From the NCBI GenBank assembly GCA_003427395.1, contig BFEA01000651.1, positions 138,548 to 170,293 of the forward strand: DNA of 31,746 nt, in the 5' to 3' direction. The stretch is from Chara braunii. Taxonomy: Eukaryota; Streptophyta; Charophyceae; Charales; Characeae. Below, one piece after another: positions 10,152-20,986 of the stretch. Every line of letters starts with the position of its first letter. Positions within the stretch are counted from its first letter, which is position 1. The position numbers were made by a program, and so were the translations under genes. The notes under the pieces were generated by a model. That model ran no database searches. It was not told the origin of the DNA and saw only the letters and a list, made by a program, of their open reading frames with translations.

Positions 10152-10940
10152 GCGAACTTGGACCTACGCCCCCTGAACGTCAATGGTCTGGCCGCACTGA
10201 AACTAGAAAAACAACGGGCAATCTGGGATTTCATTAGAGGAGTGGGGGGCAGGAATTGGCTGGATGTAATCTGCGTACAGAAGACCCACCTGATGAACTC
10301 ACCTTAACATAACAGAATTCATAAACAAATCTGGCCACACACAACTTTTAGGGCACATGCCCCTAGGCCTGGGAGTGCATGGATCGCTATCTGGATCCCC
10401 CCCGAGTCTCGGACAGAACCAATTCACTGGGTAATTGACCACGCAGAGGGTAAATGGGTGTCAGTCCTTGTCAGACTAGAATCAGAAGTCATTGTCATCA
10501 CATGCATATATGCAGCGAACGGGATAGGGGAAAGGAGAGTATTTTTCGAGAATCTGAAAACACAGATTCCGGTTGGGATGCCTGTTGTAATAGCTGGGGA
10601 CTACAATGCGGCCCTGGACCGCTGGATGGACAGGTGGCGGATTCCGACTTTTGCCCCGCCCTACATTGAAGAGGATGAGTGGATGATAAGAGACTTGTGC
10701 CTGTCGCTAAATGTCTTCGACACGTTTAGAAAGTTGCACCCCGACACAATATTTTTCTCTTGTTTGCGCAAGACAGGGACAGAAGGGCAATCACGATCAA
10801 AAATTAACTTGATCCACATCGCGGAAGACTTGTAGGGCTCGCTACTCTTAGCAGTCATTCTACCACGGAGCTTGTACCCAGGAGTGGATCACAAGATGCA
10901 CACTATTGCCCCGACTTTCCGAAAAAAAAACGACCGTGGG
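10152..10940 (+). pseudogene. LINE APE-type endonuclease domain
   Basis: APE-like endonuclease nicks target DNA to prime reverse transcription. Visible landmarks in order: NVNGL near the start; VICVQKTHL at about 10270 (family motif QETHL, here K for the metal-binding E); ITCIYAAN (about 10500); GDYNAALD (about 10600, matching the GDFN motif); SKINLIHIAE (about 10798, matching S-R-I-D); and VDHKMHTI at about 10885 in another frame, matching the SDH end of the domain. One stop (TAA near 10304) and a frameshift after 10835 break it, and the E-to-K change should itself impair catalysis. Confidence 0.82.
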
Positions 10941-11051
10941 CCTGACTTTTATAAGTTGAACGTATCTATCATGCAGCTACAAACATTTCACACTTACATA
11001 AAGGATTGTTGAACCTTTTGGCATAAACAAAAACAAAACATTCCACACATA

Positions 11052-13010
11052 ATGGACTGGTTCAATAATGTTTTTTTTTTTGGGGGAAAAAAATGCAAGG
11101 AATACTCATCGCAACTAGCGGCCAGACGCTACGAACGTGAAACACAAATACTACAGCAACTTCAACAACTTGGACAGCGAGAACCACAGGACAAACTACA
11201 GGATGCTTCTCACCCACAGCAGAACGATCGATCAGAAAAAAAGTCTCTATGTCAGCAACTACAAGCCCTCGCGAAACAGCGATGGGAGGGCATGCGCATT
11301 AGAGCAAGAATGTCTCGTTATCAAACTGAGGGCTTGATGGATAAAAAATATTTTAGCCTAGCCAGAGCATGGACACACAGAACATTCATTGAGGCCCTGT
11401 ACGACCCACAACAGGGCACTAGGGACGTGGTAACTTCCACCCCCCAATGCGCTCAATTTGTGCGGCCCTTCTTTAAGGAACTTTTTACTTCTAAGTGCTC
11501 TCAGCGGGATGGGCCTAGTGGGGAGGAGGAGATCGCCACCTTCCTACAACCGCTAACTAAAAGCTTGACAGAACAGCAATGGGTTCAACTGGACAACCCG
11601 TTAGCCAAGGAGGAGATCTGGGCAGCATTGATGCAAATGGAGGAGGAGAAAACGGGGGGTCTCGATGGATTACCGAAGGAATTTTTGGAAGCATTATGGG
11701 GACTGATGGCCCCCCACCTGATGGAATATTATAAACAGGTCTGGGAGTCGGGTAGTATGAGGGAGCTGGTGGGGCAAGGCGTTCTCACCCTACTACATAA
11801 GAAAAGGGACAAGATGGACATTCAGAATTACCGCGCAATTACCCTGCTCACGGTAGTGTACAAGATGCTCACGAAAGCCCTGGCGAACCGACTGATTCCT
11901 GTTTTGGATGATCTTATCCACCCGACGCAAACGGGTTTTGTTAAAGGGCGGAATATACAAGATAACATCCTCCTGGTCAACGAGCTCTTAAGACTAGAGA
12001 GACAGGACAAATGCAATGCGGTCGTGGTCTTTATAGACTTTGAGAAAGCATATGATCATGTAGACTGGCTGTTTTTTGACAGATGCATGGAAAAGGTGAA
12101 TTTCGGTCCGCACTTCCAACGATGGACCACAATCCTGCACCAAAACGCCACAACTAGGGTCCAAGTCCATGGGACGTTGGCCCAGGAGATTACCTTGCAA
12201 CGGTCCGTCCGTCAAGAGGACCCGCTGACCCCTTCTTGTTTATTATAGTAATGGAAGCACTGACAGCAAACCTTCATGTTAATAAAGACATCAGGAAACT
12301 TTAGCTGTCTGCCATCCCTGAGGAGGCGATCCCCGTGTGCTCTATGTTTGCGGATGACCTGACTGTCATGGTGGATGCCTCACCGGAAAACATGGAAGAA
12401 ATTCAAAAACTCATGGACCGATTCACAGAGGTGTTTGACATGACAATTAACTGGGGTAATAAAACACTAGGGTGGTGGATTCACCACCAAGGGGTGCGCC
12501 CACCCAAGCGGCCAAGAGTTAAATGGCTGCCAGAAATAGCCCCGGCGAGAGTTTTAGGGATCATGGGGCAGGCCTGCCTTCAATGATGACTGGATTTTGA
12601 AACCTGCTCTAGAAAAAATGGCGCAATGAAATGATAAACATACGTCGTTGGTCGGCAGAGCGTTGACCATTAATAACGTTGTCCTGGTCGCCTTGTGGTA
12701 TAAATCTGCGATTTGGGCCCTCAACAAGGAAGCAATCAGAGCACTTAAAAGGCAGGCCACTACACTGCTTTGGAGAGGGAACTGCAATTTTTCGCACGTG
12801 ATTAATAGGGTGGCCTGGCTAGCGGTCACACAACCAAAGGATAAAGGGAGCCTTGGGATTTTGGACCCGGTATTTCAGGTCAAAGCACTGACCATCCCAT
12901 GGATTAAACGTTTACTATTTACCCCTAGTCTCCCCTGGAGAGCCCTGGCTCACGAGCAGATAGTCCGCCTAGCCCCACAACCCCCTTCGGAGGTCGACGC
13001 CCTCACCTAG
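11052..13010 (+). pseudogene. LINE reverse transcriptase domain, frameshifted
   Basis: Copies element RNA at the nicked target. The 11052-12248 frame (398 codons) shows a Q-rich helical N-terminus, the KTGGLDGLPKEFL block, HKKRDKMDIQNYRAITLL, TGFVKGRNIQDNILL, and catalytic motif A FIDFEKAYDHVDW (Asp at about residue 329). Motif B reads RQEDPL, with E in place of the family G. A frameshift near 12235 moves the reading; motif C MFADDLTVMVD follows at 12344 and the thumb (WWIHHQG ... NNVVLVALWYKSAIW) runs on through further shifts and a stop near 12303. The L1-type assignment rests on motif order and the close second copy. Confidence 0.9.
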
Positions 13011-14672
13011 CTAGAGAGATCGTTCCTGGACCATACCTCGTCGATCCAAGTCCCAAGCGGACACAGGTCGGGCGGCTGCCAGACGGGACTTGATCAGGGA
13101 TGATTTCAGGATCAAGTCCCTGCGGGCATGGAGCCAGCTACCCCTGCCAGACAAAAGTTCACCGGACCAGTGGGAGGAAGTGGCAAGACAACCACTTTTT
13201 GGGAACAAACATATAACAGACCGGTACAAGAGGGTTTATTGCAGCTCGCCCCCCCCCCCGGTGGAACAACTGGGTCGAAAGAGGGGTGATAAGAATCCGG
13301 GATTTATGGGAGGCAGAAACAAAAAACTGGAAAATGGCCTAACAACTGAAAACCTCCCTGAGATACTGCCACAACATCGAAAAAAACCTGGAAGAGCTAA
13401 TATTTGCATTCCCTTTAGATTGGGTACGCATTCTACAAAAAGGTCTGCAATTAAAAAAGAGAGACTGGGTAACAATTCCGGAGGATACGAAGAGTGCGGG
13501 GAGTGTGGTGGTGGTTGATACCCACGAAGTGTTGTTGAACCTCTTCCACCATGAAGAGAAGAACCGGCTCAGGAGGTATCACCCAAACAACCTAAGATGG
13601 TGGAAGAAGACAGCCCCGCACCGAATCCGGGTGCTTCGGACGCAAGACGACTGGACAACGTTCCGCCCGGAAACTCCGCTCGTAGAACTCCCTTTTGACC
13701 CAGAGGAGTGGCAATGGACCTCAAAGTGCAGATTGCGGTCCGATGCAAGCAACAAATTATTTACTCTCTCAGTAAAATCTACGTACCGCCTGCTGCGACC
13801 AAAACTGAATCTAAAGGAGACGGTGAGGGAACGGTGGATGTCCCACCTGAACGTGGGGCGGGATGTTGTCAACCCCATTTGATGGTTCACTGCCACAATG
13901 GTCAAACCTGGGAAATTAGCCTCCTTGCAATGAAAGATTGAGCACCGCTTCCTCCCAACAAACAATTGGTTAATAGACCAGACATATTTGGAACAGAGGG
14001 TTTTGGCAGTGCCATGGTGCAAATCCTACCTGGCCTCCTACCCCCACCACAAGATTCCCGAGACTATAAAACACATTTTCATGTAATGCTCGGGGGCGGT
14101 TCTTACCTGGCGTTGGTGGGACAGAGTCAGGAGACAACTAAGCACTGAATCCCAGTGGTCTTGGGACTGGAGAGCACTCCTATGCGAAACCTGGTCCTCC
14201 CCTACGCACAATACATTTGAAGATAACATGTTTAAGATAGGGAGGAGGGCAATCATTTGGGCACTCTGGAGAAAACGGTGTATTCACGCCATCGAAGGTG
14301 TCAGAATAGAGGGAGAAGAAGTTACTGAAATGATTAAACAATATGTCCAAGATGAACTGCGGGCACATTGGTTGAAGGTGAAATCACAACTAGATAGTTT
14401 TCTCACAGAAAGGGGCATATCTCAAGCTATTGAACAATTTTCAAGGGACTAGTTGGGGATTGAGCAAGGGGGGTGGATAGCCTATATTCAATGGAAAGAA
14501 GAGGTCCTCGTGGAGGACAGTCAAGGTGAGCCAAGAAGAGATTATGCCCTTTGTTTCAAGGAATGAACCAAGACATACCCTGCAATACCGTTGCGCCCCT
14601 CCTCGGAATTCCCTGACCCCCTCCCGCCCCATGGACTCTCAATGGTGGATCTGCAATGGTATGGAGCAGGAT
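13011..14672 (+). pseudogene. LINE ORF2 C-terminal region with zf-RVT-like motif
   Basis: Continuation of ORF2 in alternating frames. A run of 11 C (13249-13259) coincides with one frameshift. Segments include the RWWKKTAPHRIRVL region (about 13600), a degraded finger (IPETIKHIF then a stop where C is expected, about 14050-14090) and the end (about 14228-14672) that matches the minus-strand copy: KRCIHAIEGVRIEGEEVTEMI ... FPDPLPPHGLSMVDLQWYGAG. The finger with C..C and H..C residues is typical of plant LINE C-termini; in the second copy it is better kept (PWCKSC, then ETIEHIFLQC). Confidence 0.8.
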
Positions 14673-14849
14673 AAATTCATGCAAAGGAAGTAGCGGCCTT
14701 TAAGTAGCGAGTCCAACCCCCCACACAAGGGGATTGATTCTGGCGGGCCCGGAATGGTCTCTGATTAGAGAGAACAGGGATGGAAAGTGGGGAGTCAGGA
14801 CAGGGTGTGTGGGGGCAGCGGAGGGAGGGAGGACCCCTATTTCTCAATA

Positions 14850-14905
14850 ACCTTCACAGTCAATCCAGGACACCAGAGAACAAGCGAGTAATCAATGTTG
14901 GCAGG
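14850..14905 (+). repeat. SINE 5' hairpin module, diverged copy
   Basis: A diverged copy of the module (CACAGTCAATCC ... GTAATCAATGTTGGCAGG) about 185 bp before the better copy at 15035. Again two module copies lie in series ahead of one SINE core. Confidence 0.5.
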
Positions 14906-14944
14906 TGTTTTCTCAGTACACCCTCATAAGGGATAACAAATCGT

Positions 14945-15255
14945 TATAATGTGGGACTGGGGGAAGGAGGATCTAGGGTGTAGCAGTGTATCTGGCCCCG
15001 GGTTCAGGGTGAAGAAGTTTTCCCCTCCTAATATCCTGCTCAGTCAACCCCCTGGACCCCAGTGTAATCAATGCTGGAAGAACCCTCACAATGATTTCTG
15101 TTGTGCTCCAAATTCAGTTTGTATAAGGGACGCTGGACCCACTTTCCAGCAGGTGATGCTTCCCACCAATAGATGGAGCCTCTCCCCAGGTGCTAGTGGT
15201 GTGTGCTTTTATCAGCACCACTAACACTGGTGGGGGCAAGTTAAAAAAAAAAAAA
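14945..15255 (+). mobile_element. SINE with multi-hairpin RNA, copy D (near full length)
   Basis: Aligns with copy A (690-1054) from the 5' part through the A tail. Hairpin module at 15035-15080; core from GGGACGCTGG at 15127; terminal hairpin arms 15190-15201 and 15216-15227 with one mispair (C against A at stem position 4); A run at 15242-15255. The match over more than 300 bp to copy A fixes the approximate 5' limit of the family. Confidence 0.78.
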
Positions 15256-15300
15256 AGACATATATACATACATGTATACATATATTTAGTCCTCTTGGTA

Positions 15301-15339
<39 letters not shown>

Positions 15340-16055
15340 GGGTTTAGGGTGAAGGAATATAAGGCGACCTACAATAAGCAAACCTTATGCCTCCTGCATT
15401 GTGTTGTGTGTTCAATGCTTATTAGAGGGGTTGTGTTTAAGTCCCACAGCAGAAATGGAATACAATGTAAAACTCGGGTATGTTGACCCCATCGTGATAT
15501 GTGATAAGGTAATGTAACATTGAGTGTGACCACTTGCACTGAAGCGAGTTGTTTGAATATGGTTGTAGATGGTGCTCGAGGGGAAAAATTTTCATAATAT
15601 TTTGGACGTGAGATTCTCTTCTTTTGAAGGATAATTTTAACTTTTAACCAAGTTTTTATCTACCTTATGGATGATCTATATGGAAACCTTCATTTTTTGA
15701 ATCCTTGAGACAAGTAAAAAGCTTGAGGGAATCAACCTTCTTGTTCCTCCACGTATATTTTAACCCTTTTCCAACCGTGACGATGAGTCTTATAAAACTA
15801 TGCCGATTCCCTAAGTTAGGCCGAGCGTGAAAGAAAACTATAATGTGTAGGATATTTGAAAAAAGAGAAAAGCTTTATTGCGGCGTAAGTCTTAAGCCAA
15901 TAAGCGACTGCTTCTTTGACACATATCAAAGAAAATTATCACCAAAATTAATCTCTGAGCTGGCAAGGGATGACATGCACATTTTTTGTTTGCCTAACAT
16001 GCAATGCACCAAAGGAAGAAATCATAAAACAATGTCCCTATTAAACATGGCGACG

Positions 16056-16058
<3 letters not shown>
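15256..16058. other. AT-rich segment with a 36-base A tract, no gene seen
   Basis: Begins with an alternating ATAC-rich patch and a long A run (15302-15337), then about 700 bp of AT-rich DNA without recognisable coding content. The A run could be the tail of another truncated retroposon. Confidence 0.55.
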
Positions 16059-16086
<28 letters not shown>

Positions 16087-16200
16087 GCAGCGACCTCTAT
16101 TAGAGGGGGTGATAAGAGAAGTCGCTTCTAGTAGCTGTCCCTGGTTGCTCCATCTATTGACGGGGGCCTGCACCTGTTGGAAACTAGTTCCAACATCCCA
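16059..16200 (-). mobile_element. SINE with multi-hairpin RNA, copy F (reverse)
   Basis: Minus strand: a diverged core (16199-16147) with GTTGGA/TCCAAC in place of GCTGGA/TCCAGC, so both stem arms changed together; a terminal hairpin of 14 bp with one wobble and one mismatch (arms 16126-16113 and 16102-16089); then an A tail (T run 16059-16084). Hairpin sequence is unrelated to copies A, C and D. Confidence 0.7.
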
Positions 16201-16235
16201 TAACACACTCAGAACCAGATTTTGTTGTGTAAACC

Positions 16236-16282
16236 TGCCAGCATTGTTTGTCGAGGACACCGGGTATTGATTGTACGAGTAC
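16236..16282 (-). repeat. SINE 5' hairpin module, diverged copy (reverse)
   Basis: On the minus strand it reads CAATCAATACCC ... AACAATGCTGGCAGG, matching the module. It lies upstream of copy F in that copy's own orientation, as expected for a full SINE. Confidence 0.5.
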
Positions 16283-16439
16283 TTTGAAAACACAACCTGG
16301 TAACACTATGCCTTGAACGGATGACCACCTCTTCGGTCCCAACATCTTCCACCCTACCCCGTATATGTATGTTTTTCCGTCCACTCATTGTTCTGCTATC
16401 TTGATCCACTGCCTGTTTGTCATTTGATTTGTTATCTGC

Positions 16440-17844
16440 TTAAGCTGCTAAGTACCATTGCATGTCCACCATTGTCAGGTGATGAGGCGGGAGGGGGTCT
16501 GGGAAGTCTGAGGGAGGAAGCAGCGGGACCCCCGGGTCCACCTTGGTCCATTCTTTAAAGCAGATGCAATAGTCCCTTATGAAATTGTCCCATTCCTGCC
16601 CCTGCGTTTGTCCTCCCTCCCATCGAATGTATGTGATCCAAACCCTCGTTTCGCTGCCCAGCCAGTCCCCTGAGAATTGGTTGATTGCTTGTGTAATGCC
16701 ATTTTTTAAGTGGTATATGTTTACTTTTTGCCACCGCGTGTGGAGTTCTTGATTGATAAACTGTCTTATCATTTTCGTCACTTCCTCTCTATCTACGAAC
16801 CCCTTCAATGGAATGTATACAATGTTTTTTCCAAAGAGCCCAAATGATGGTTCTCCTTCCTATCTTAAACATATTGTTCTCGAAGACGCTGTCCGTAGGG
16901 GAGGTCCACGCCTCACAGAGCAGCACCCTCTAGTCCAATGGGCAGGCGGATCCAGTATCTAAAAGGCTTCATATCTTATCCCACCATCACCATGTTAGCA
17001 CTGCCCCTGGACACTGTAGGAAGATATGTTCTATGGTTTCTGGAATCTTCAAGTAACGAGAAGGAAAGACCGTGTGACAAGATTTACACCATGGCAGCGC
17101 CAAGCCCTTCTATTTTAGGTACGTGCGGCTCACTAGCCAGTTGTCAGTGGGGAACCAACGATGATCTATCTGCCATTGTAGTGAGGCAAACTTCACCGGT
17201 TCAGATCTCGTGAGGGGTCCAGCGTGCCTATCTGGAGCGCCCAGCGTCCTGCGTGTAGGCTTCCAATGCCACTTCCTCGAGTTGAATAGGAGCTATGCGA
17301 GAGGGGTCTCCGGCTGAAATGCAACACATTCATCATTTTGCCTTAACACCCGGATTTTGTAGAACTCTTCATTCTTCCACCACCTCACCGCCTCTGGGGT
17401 GTATCTAGAGAGGACGTTATCCTTCCCCCTGTGGAGGAGGCTGACCAAAGACTCCTCGGCCCGTACCTCAACCACGTTGCCCACACTCTCAATGTCCCCC
17501 AGGGCAGCCACACGGTCCCCTCCTACCAATCGTTGTCCCTTGCGCAAAATGCGTACCCAATCGAGAGGGGTCGTAAAAATCAATTCTTCCAGGTTCCGCT
17601 CAACATCATGACAGTATCTCATCGGGGCCCTCAATTGCAGTGTTGTTTCCCAATTTTTGTTCACTGGGTCCCATATCTCCTTGATTCTAACTATGCCCTT
17701 CCTGACCCCGCTGCTCTATGGGGAGTCTGAGATGCGATATACCCTCCCGTTTTTATCGGTAATGTTCCTATTGCCAAAGAGGGGTTGTCGCATCACCTCT
17801 TCCCATGTGGTTGGTGAGGTTTTGTCCAACAACGGCAGCTGGCG
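16440..17844 (-). pseudogene. LINE copy 2 ORF2 C-terminal region with zf-RVT-like finger
   Basis: Frames 17664-17293 and 16808-16440 match copy 1 (RYTPEAVRWWKNEEFYKIRVL; EEVTKMIRQFINQEL; FPDPLPPHHLTMVDMQWY). Between them, in a broken frame near 17000-17110, the finger reads PWCKSC then IPETIEHIFLQC, giving the C-x2-C ... H-x3-C layout of zf-RVT. Role in the family is thought to be nucleic acid binding; here it is a relic. Confidence 0.8.
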
Positions 17845-19027
17845 TTAGGCTTTAAGAACCCGGGGCCAAAAATCATCCCTGGGCAGATTTCTTCTTGCTT
17901 CGTCCTGGCTCGAGTTCTTGTCAGTTTGAGAGCACCGCGATATGAACCAATAACGGTCCTCCAACGAAATCAGTGGGTGTACACCTTGCGGCACCTGCGG
18001 GGTTAACCTAGCGATCTGTTTCAGCGCTACGGTGAGCCATGGAAAGTTTGGCATGAACAACATTCTTCTCACCCATTGTATGAGTAGCGTCGTAACTCGG
18101 ATGTCCGGGTCTAAAATTTCCAAGCCCCCATTGTCCTTAGGCTGGATTACCGATGACAAGCTACCCGGCTAATGACGTTTGGAAGCTCGTTGTTACCTCT
18201 CCACAACAGGGTAGTTCCTTGCCTTTTAAGCGATTTAACTACTACTTTACTTAGAACCCAGATTGCAGATTTGTACCAGAGAGTCGTCAGTACAATGTTA
18301 TTAATTGTCAGGGTCCTGCCTATTAGAGACATGTGCTTGTCATTCTATTGGTTAATTTCTCCAGTGCAGGTTTGAGGACCTAGTCATCATTTGACGTTGG
18401 CCTTCCAAGCGTCGTCAGCATAATTCCTAACACTCTAACCGGGGCCTCTTTTGGTAGCCATTTAACACGTGGCAACTCCGGGGGCCGCGCCCCTTGGTGG
18501 TGGATCCACCACCCTAGTGTTTTGTTTCTCGAGTTAATGGCCATGTCCGAGACCGCCGCTAACCGATCCAGCAATTGCCTAATCTCTTCCATATTCTCGG
18601 GGATGGCATCCATCATGATGGTCAGACCATCCGCAAACATGGAGCAGACGGGGATCGCCTCCTCCGGAATGGTAGAGATCTGCAGTTTTGTGAGATCTTT
18701 GTTAGCACAGAGGTTCGTCGCCAACGCTGACATCACCATTATGAAAATGAACGGGGCCAAAGGGTCTCCTTGGCGGGCCGACCGTTGCAATGAGATCTCC
18801 AGTGCTAGGAGGTCATTTACCTGGACGGACATGGTGGCATTGTGGTGTAGAATCTTAATCCAACGCCGAAAAGTCGGGCCAATGTTTTTGTAGAATCTTA
18901 ATCCAATGCCAAAAAGTCAGGCCAATGTTCATTTTCTCCATACATTTATATCGAATGAAAGCCAGTCTACGTGGTCATATGCCTTCTCAAAAACCACGGC
19001 TGTATTTTGTTTGTCTTGCCTCGCATA
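17845..19027 (-). pseudogene. LINE copy 2 reverse transcriptase remnant
   Basis: Segments 18832-18380, 18332-18147 and 18159-17845 carry RT motif B in a better state than copy 1 (RSARQGDPLAPFIF), motif C as MFADGLTIMMD with the second catalytic Asp replaced by Gly, and the thumb (TINNIVLTTLWYKSAIW, LLWRGNNELPNVI, DPDIRVTTLLIQWVRRMLF). A 43-bp duplication (18847-18932) breaks the frame just upstream. The catalytic change alone predicts an inactive enzyme. Confidence 0.85.
18847..18932 (-). repeat. 43-bp tandem duplication within LINE copy 2
   Basis: Two units (18847-18889 and 18890-18932), each starting GTAGAATCTTAATCCAA on the plus strand, differ at a few positions. The unit is not a multiple of three, so it shifts the RT frame. 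Copy 1 has a single unit at the matching place. Confidence 0.85.
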
Positions 19028-19033
19028 CAGCTG

Positions 19034-19178
19034 GTGGCCTAGCTCAGTTGGTTAGGCACACAAGTGGCATTCAAGAGGTCGTATGTCCAATACCCACGGA
19101 CGGCCTGGGGCTAACTGAGATAGTTGGATTCCTCCCCCCAATTAGTATTGGTTTAAAAAAAAATAAAAAAATTGGTAG
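19034..19178 (+). mobile_element. tRNA-derived SINE, family T, variant tail
   Basis: Head contains a pol III A box (TAGCTCAGTTGG, 19040-19051), then GGCACACAAGTGGCATTCAAG and a weakened B box (ATGTCCAATACC, about 19083). It matches the head at 26490-26550, but the body after it differs and ends in an A-rich tail (19155-19171). The degenerate B box and absence of a mature tRNA fold argue against a functional tRNA gene. Confidence 0.75.
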
Positions 19179-19787
19179 GGTCCCTGGCCATTACGTGTGT
19201 GTGATTTAAATTTTCACCACAACAGCCCTTATTCCACCCAGATGATCAGATCCAAATTCAAAGCATATTCAATCCTATCACGAACAACGAAAGCCCTAAA
19301 GTTGAGACCATCTAACAATGAAACAGTTTCACCTCTATACAGCAAGCAACATCAAGTACAATAGAGGCATGTAAAACCCTTTCTTGATTGTGTTCACGTT
19401 TGCTTTCTTTGGGGTACCCCTTTCATTTGTTCTTGCAGCTCCCCCTATACCATGCCTCTCATGCACAAGGCTCGCCACGCTGATTGTGGTCGAGCACCAG
19501 CTGCCCACATCCATGTGCGCCATAACGGCCCACCTGTACATTACGAAAGGAGGCAGAGCAAAGGCGGAGGAGGTATATTCCTGTTCATTTCTTCTCAGAT
19601 CTTCGACGTACAGTTTGTCTGTTCTATTAACGATGCTCATTTGTATGTATCACTAGAAACACAGAAGAGGAGGGAGGGAGGGAATGGGAGGTGGAGTTGT
19701 AATGGGGTGCTAAACAGTGACCGTCGGGGCAGACCGATCTAGAGTGGCACATGAGGCCTACTACGGGCAGTGTGGCTGCGTAGGGGT
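19179..19787. other. no recognisable gene
   Basis: About 600 bp without a supportable gene or repeat. Short overlapping ORFs on both strands (19335-19742) show no domain I recognise. A GGGA-rich patch lies at 19670-19690. Confidence 0.55.
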
Positions 19788-19905
19788 GAGTGTGGTTGGG
19801 TACACCGTGTCGCGGGATCTCCGTGCTGGGGTGGGGTGAAGTGCAAATCTTATGGTTAGGTGTTAGCCTGCCAAGCCGTTGGTTGTGTGTTCGAGTCTTG
19901 TGTTT
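19788..19905 (+). repeat. dispersed repeat with tRNA-like end, left copy of an inverted pair
   Basis: 19788-19891 recurs in reverse at 20987-21124. The right half (TATGGTTAGGTGTTAGCCTG, then GTGTTCGAGTCTT) resembles pol III A and B boxes at roughly tRNA spacing, so the family may be tRNA-derived. No A tail is clear. Confidence 0.6.
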
Positions 19906-19957
19906 GGATTACACAGTCAGTGAGTGGGTTGCATAAGATTTGAGGAGCAATCATTGC

Positions 19958-20296
19958 CTATGGTAAGTGGCCACCTCTACAGACCGGGCAGGACCGGTTC
20001 GGGTGTGGCCTGTGGAAGCACCACATCCAGTTCTCGCAGTCGCAGTTACTGCCTCCAATGGCATGGCGAAGACAGATCTCACAGGCTACGTAGCTCCTAC
20101 ATGCTAGGAACACAGAGGCACGTCGACCACAATCATTGAGGCATTGCCGTTCCAGACCCTGTCTAAAAATTGGACATGACATGTCAGGGTGCTGTACACA
20201 AGTGCAGTGTGGGCTGTCATCACACGTACGTATGAAGACAAAACCTCGCCCGGGATATCCCTTCATAATCCTCACGGCATAAGGCATGTGAACCAT
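19958..20296 (-). CDS. small cysteine-rich ORF with a RING-like C-terminus
   Basis: A 112-codon ORF with 16 cysteines. The second half fits an IAP-type C3HC4 RING pattern: CLNDCGRRASVFLACRSYVACEIC, shown here as CLNDC, then VFLAC-RSY-VACEIC, and CPVCRGG at the end. The family block is C-x-H-x3-C-x2-C; here the spacing is exact but His is Ser. The first pair is C-x3-C instead of C-x2-C, and an unusually long insert (LRHAIGG to PNRS) separates the last pairs. RING domains act as ubiquitin E3 modules, but the missing His makes activity doubtful. It has no LINE or PLE similarity and could be an exon remnant, a captured gene in a repeat, or chance. The start is simply the first ATG. Confidence 0.45.
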   Translation of the reverse strand: MVHMPYAVRIMKGYPGRGFVFIRTCDDSPHCTCVQHPDMSCPIFRQGLERQCLNDCGRRASVFLACRSYVACEICLRHAIGGSNCDCENWMWCFHRPHPNRSCPVCRGGHLP

Positions 20297-20323
20297 GTGC
20301 TAGCTGAATCTCCGGTGGGTCAT

Positions 20324-20361
20324 CGTAAAGCGGCGGCTCTTACGTTTCGTAAAGCGGCGGC
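20324..20361. repeat. 24-bp tandem repeat
   Basis: CGTAAAGCGGCGG occurs at 20324 and 20348, joined by CTCTTACGTTT. Two units only. Confidence 0.6.
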
Positions 20362-20451
20362 ATGGAGCCAGTTGCTTAAGTTTCCTCAGTATATATCCCT
20401 TCTCTATGGGTAGACGACGGTGGGATAGATTGATCCAAAGCAAGGGTGTGT

Positions 20452-20452
<1 letters not shown>

Positions 20453-20526
<74 letters not shown>

Positions 20527-20986
20527 NNNNNNNNNNNNNNNNNNNNNNNNNNNNNNNNNNNNNNNNNNNNNNNNNNNNNNNNNNNNNNNNNNNNNNNNNN
20601 NNNNNNNNNNNNNNNNNNNNNNNNNNNNNNNNNNNNNNNNNNNNNNNNNNNNNNNNNNNNNNNNNNNNNNNNNNNNNNNNNNNNNNNNNNNNNNNNNNNN
20701 NNNNNNNNNNNNNNNNNNNNNNNNNNNNNNNNNNNNNNNNNNNNNNNNNNNNNNNNNNNNNNNNNNNNNNNNNNNNNNNNNNNNNNNNNNNNNNNNNNNN
20801 NNNNNNNNNNNNNNNNNNNNNNNNNNNNNNNNNNNNNNNNNNNNNNNNNNNNNNNNNNNNNNNNNNNNNNNNNNNNNNNNNNNNNNNNNNNNNNNNNNNN
20901 NNNNNNNNNNNNNNNNNNNNNNNNNNNNNNNNNNNNNNNNNNNNNNNNNNNNNNNNNNNNNNNNNNNNNNNNNNNNNNNNNNNNNN
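20453..20986. other. long T tract and assembly gap
   Basis: About 74 T (20453-20526) followed by 460 N (20527-20986). Gap length may be arbitrary. The sequence on the far side is an inverted copy of 19788-19891 cut off at the gap edge, so the missing part probably includes the rest of that repeat. Confidence 0.95.

Larger units (their letters stand above)
6411..14690 (+). mobile_element. L1-type LINE, copy 1, long but inactive
   Basis: Non-LTR retrotransposon relic. Order: ORF1-like region (6411-8981), AT-rich interruption (8982-9720), linker ORF (9787-10125), APE-type endonuclease (10152-10940), reverse transcriptase (11052-13010), long C-terminal region ending in a zf-RVT-like motif and conserved tail (13011-14672). 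A shorter copy of the same family lies at 16440-19027 on the other strand and aligns with it to the last codons. Ends are uncertain: the 5' limit is set by the ORF, and no clear A tail or target duplication is seen near 14690. Many stops and frameshifts make it non-functional. Confidence 0.88.
16440..19027 (-). mobile_element. L1-type LINE, copy 2, 5'-truncated
   Basis: Minus-strand relative of the LINE at 6.4-14.7 kb. It begins abruptly inside RT motif A (VVFEKAYDHVDW, near 18980) and runs to the shared C-terminus ending at 16440. The upstream parts of RT, the endonuclease and ORF1 are absent, which is the usual result of incomplete target-primed reverse transcription. A tRNA-derived SINE starts 7 bp beyond the truncation point. 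The two LINE copies lie tail to tail about 1.75 kb apart. Confidence 0.85.

Noticed and set aside
13579-14022. 147-codon minus-strand ORF
   Set aside because: Antisense to the LINE ORF2 C-terminal region, which matches the second LINE copy in the plus sense.
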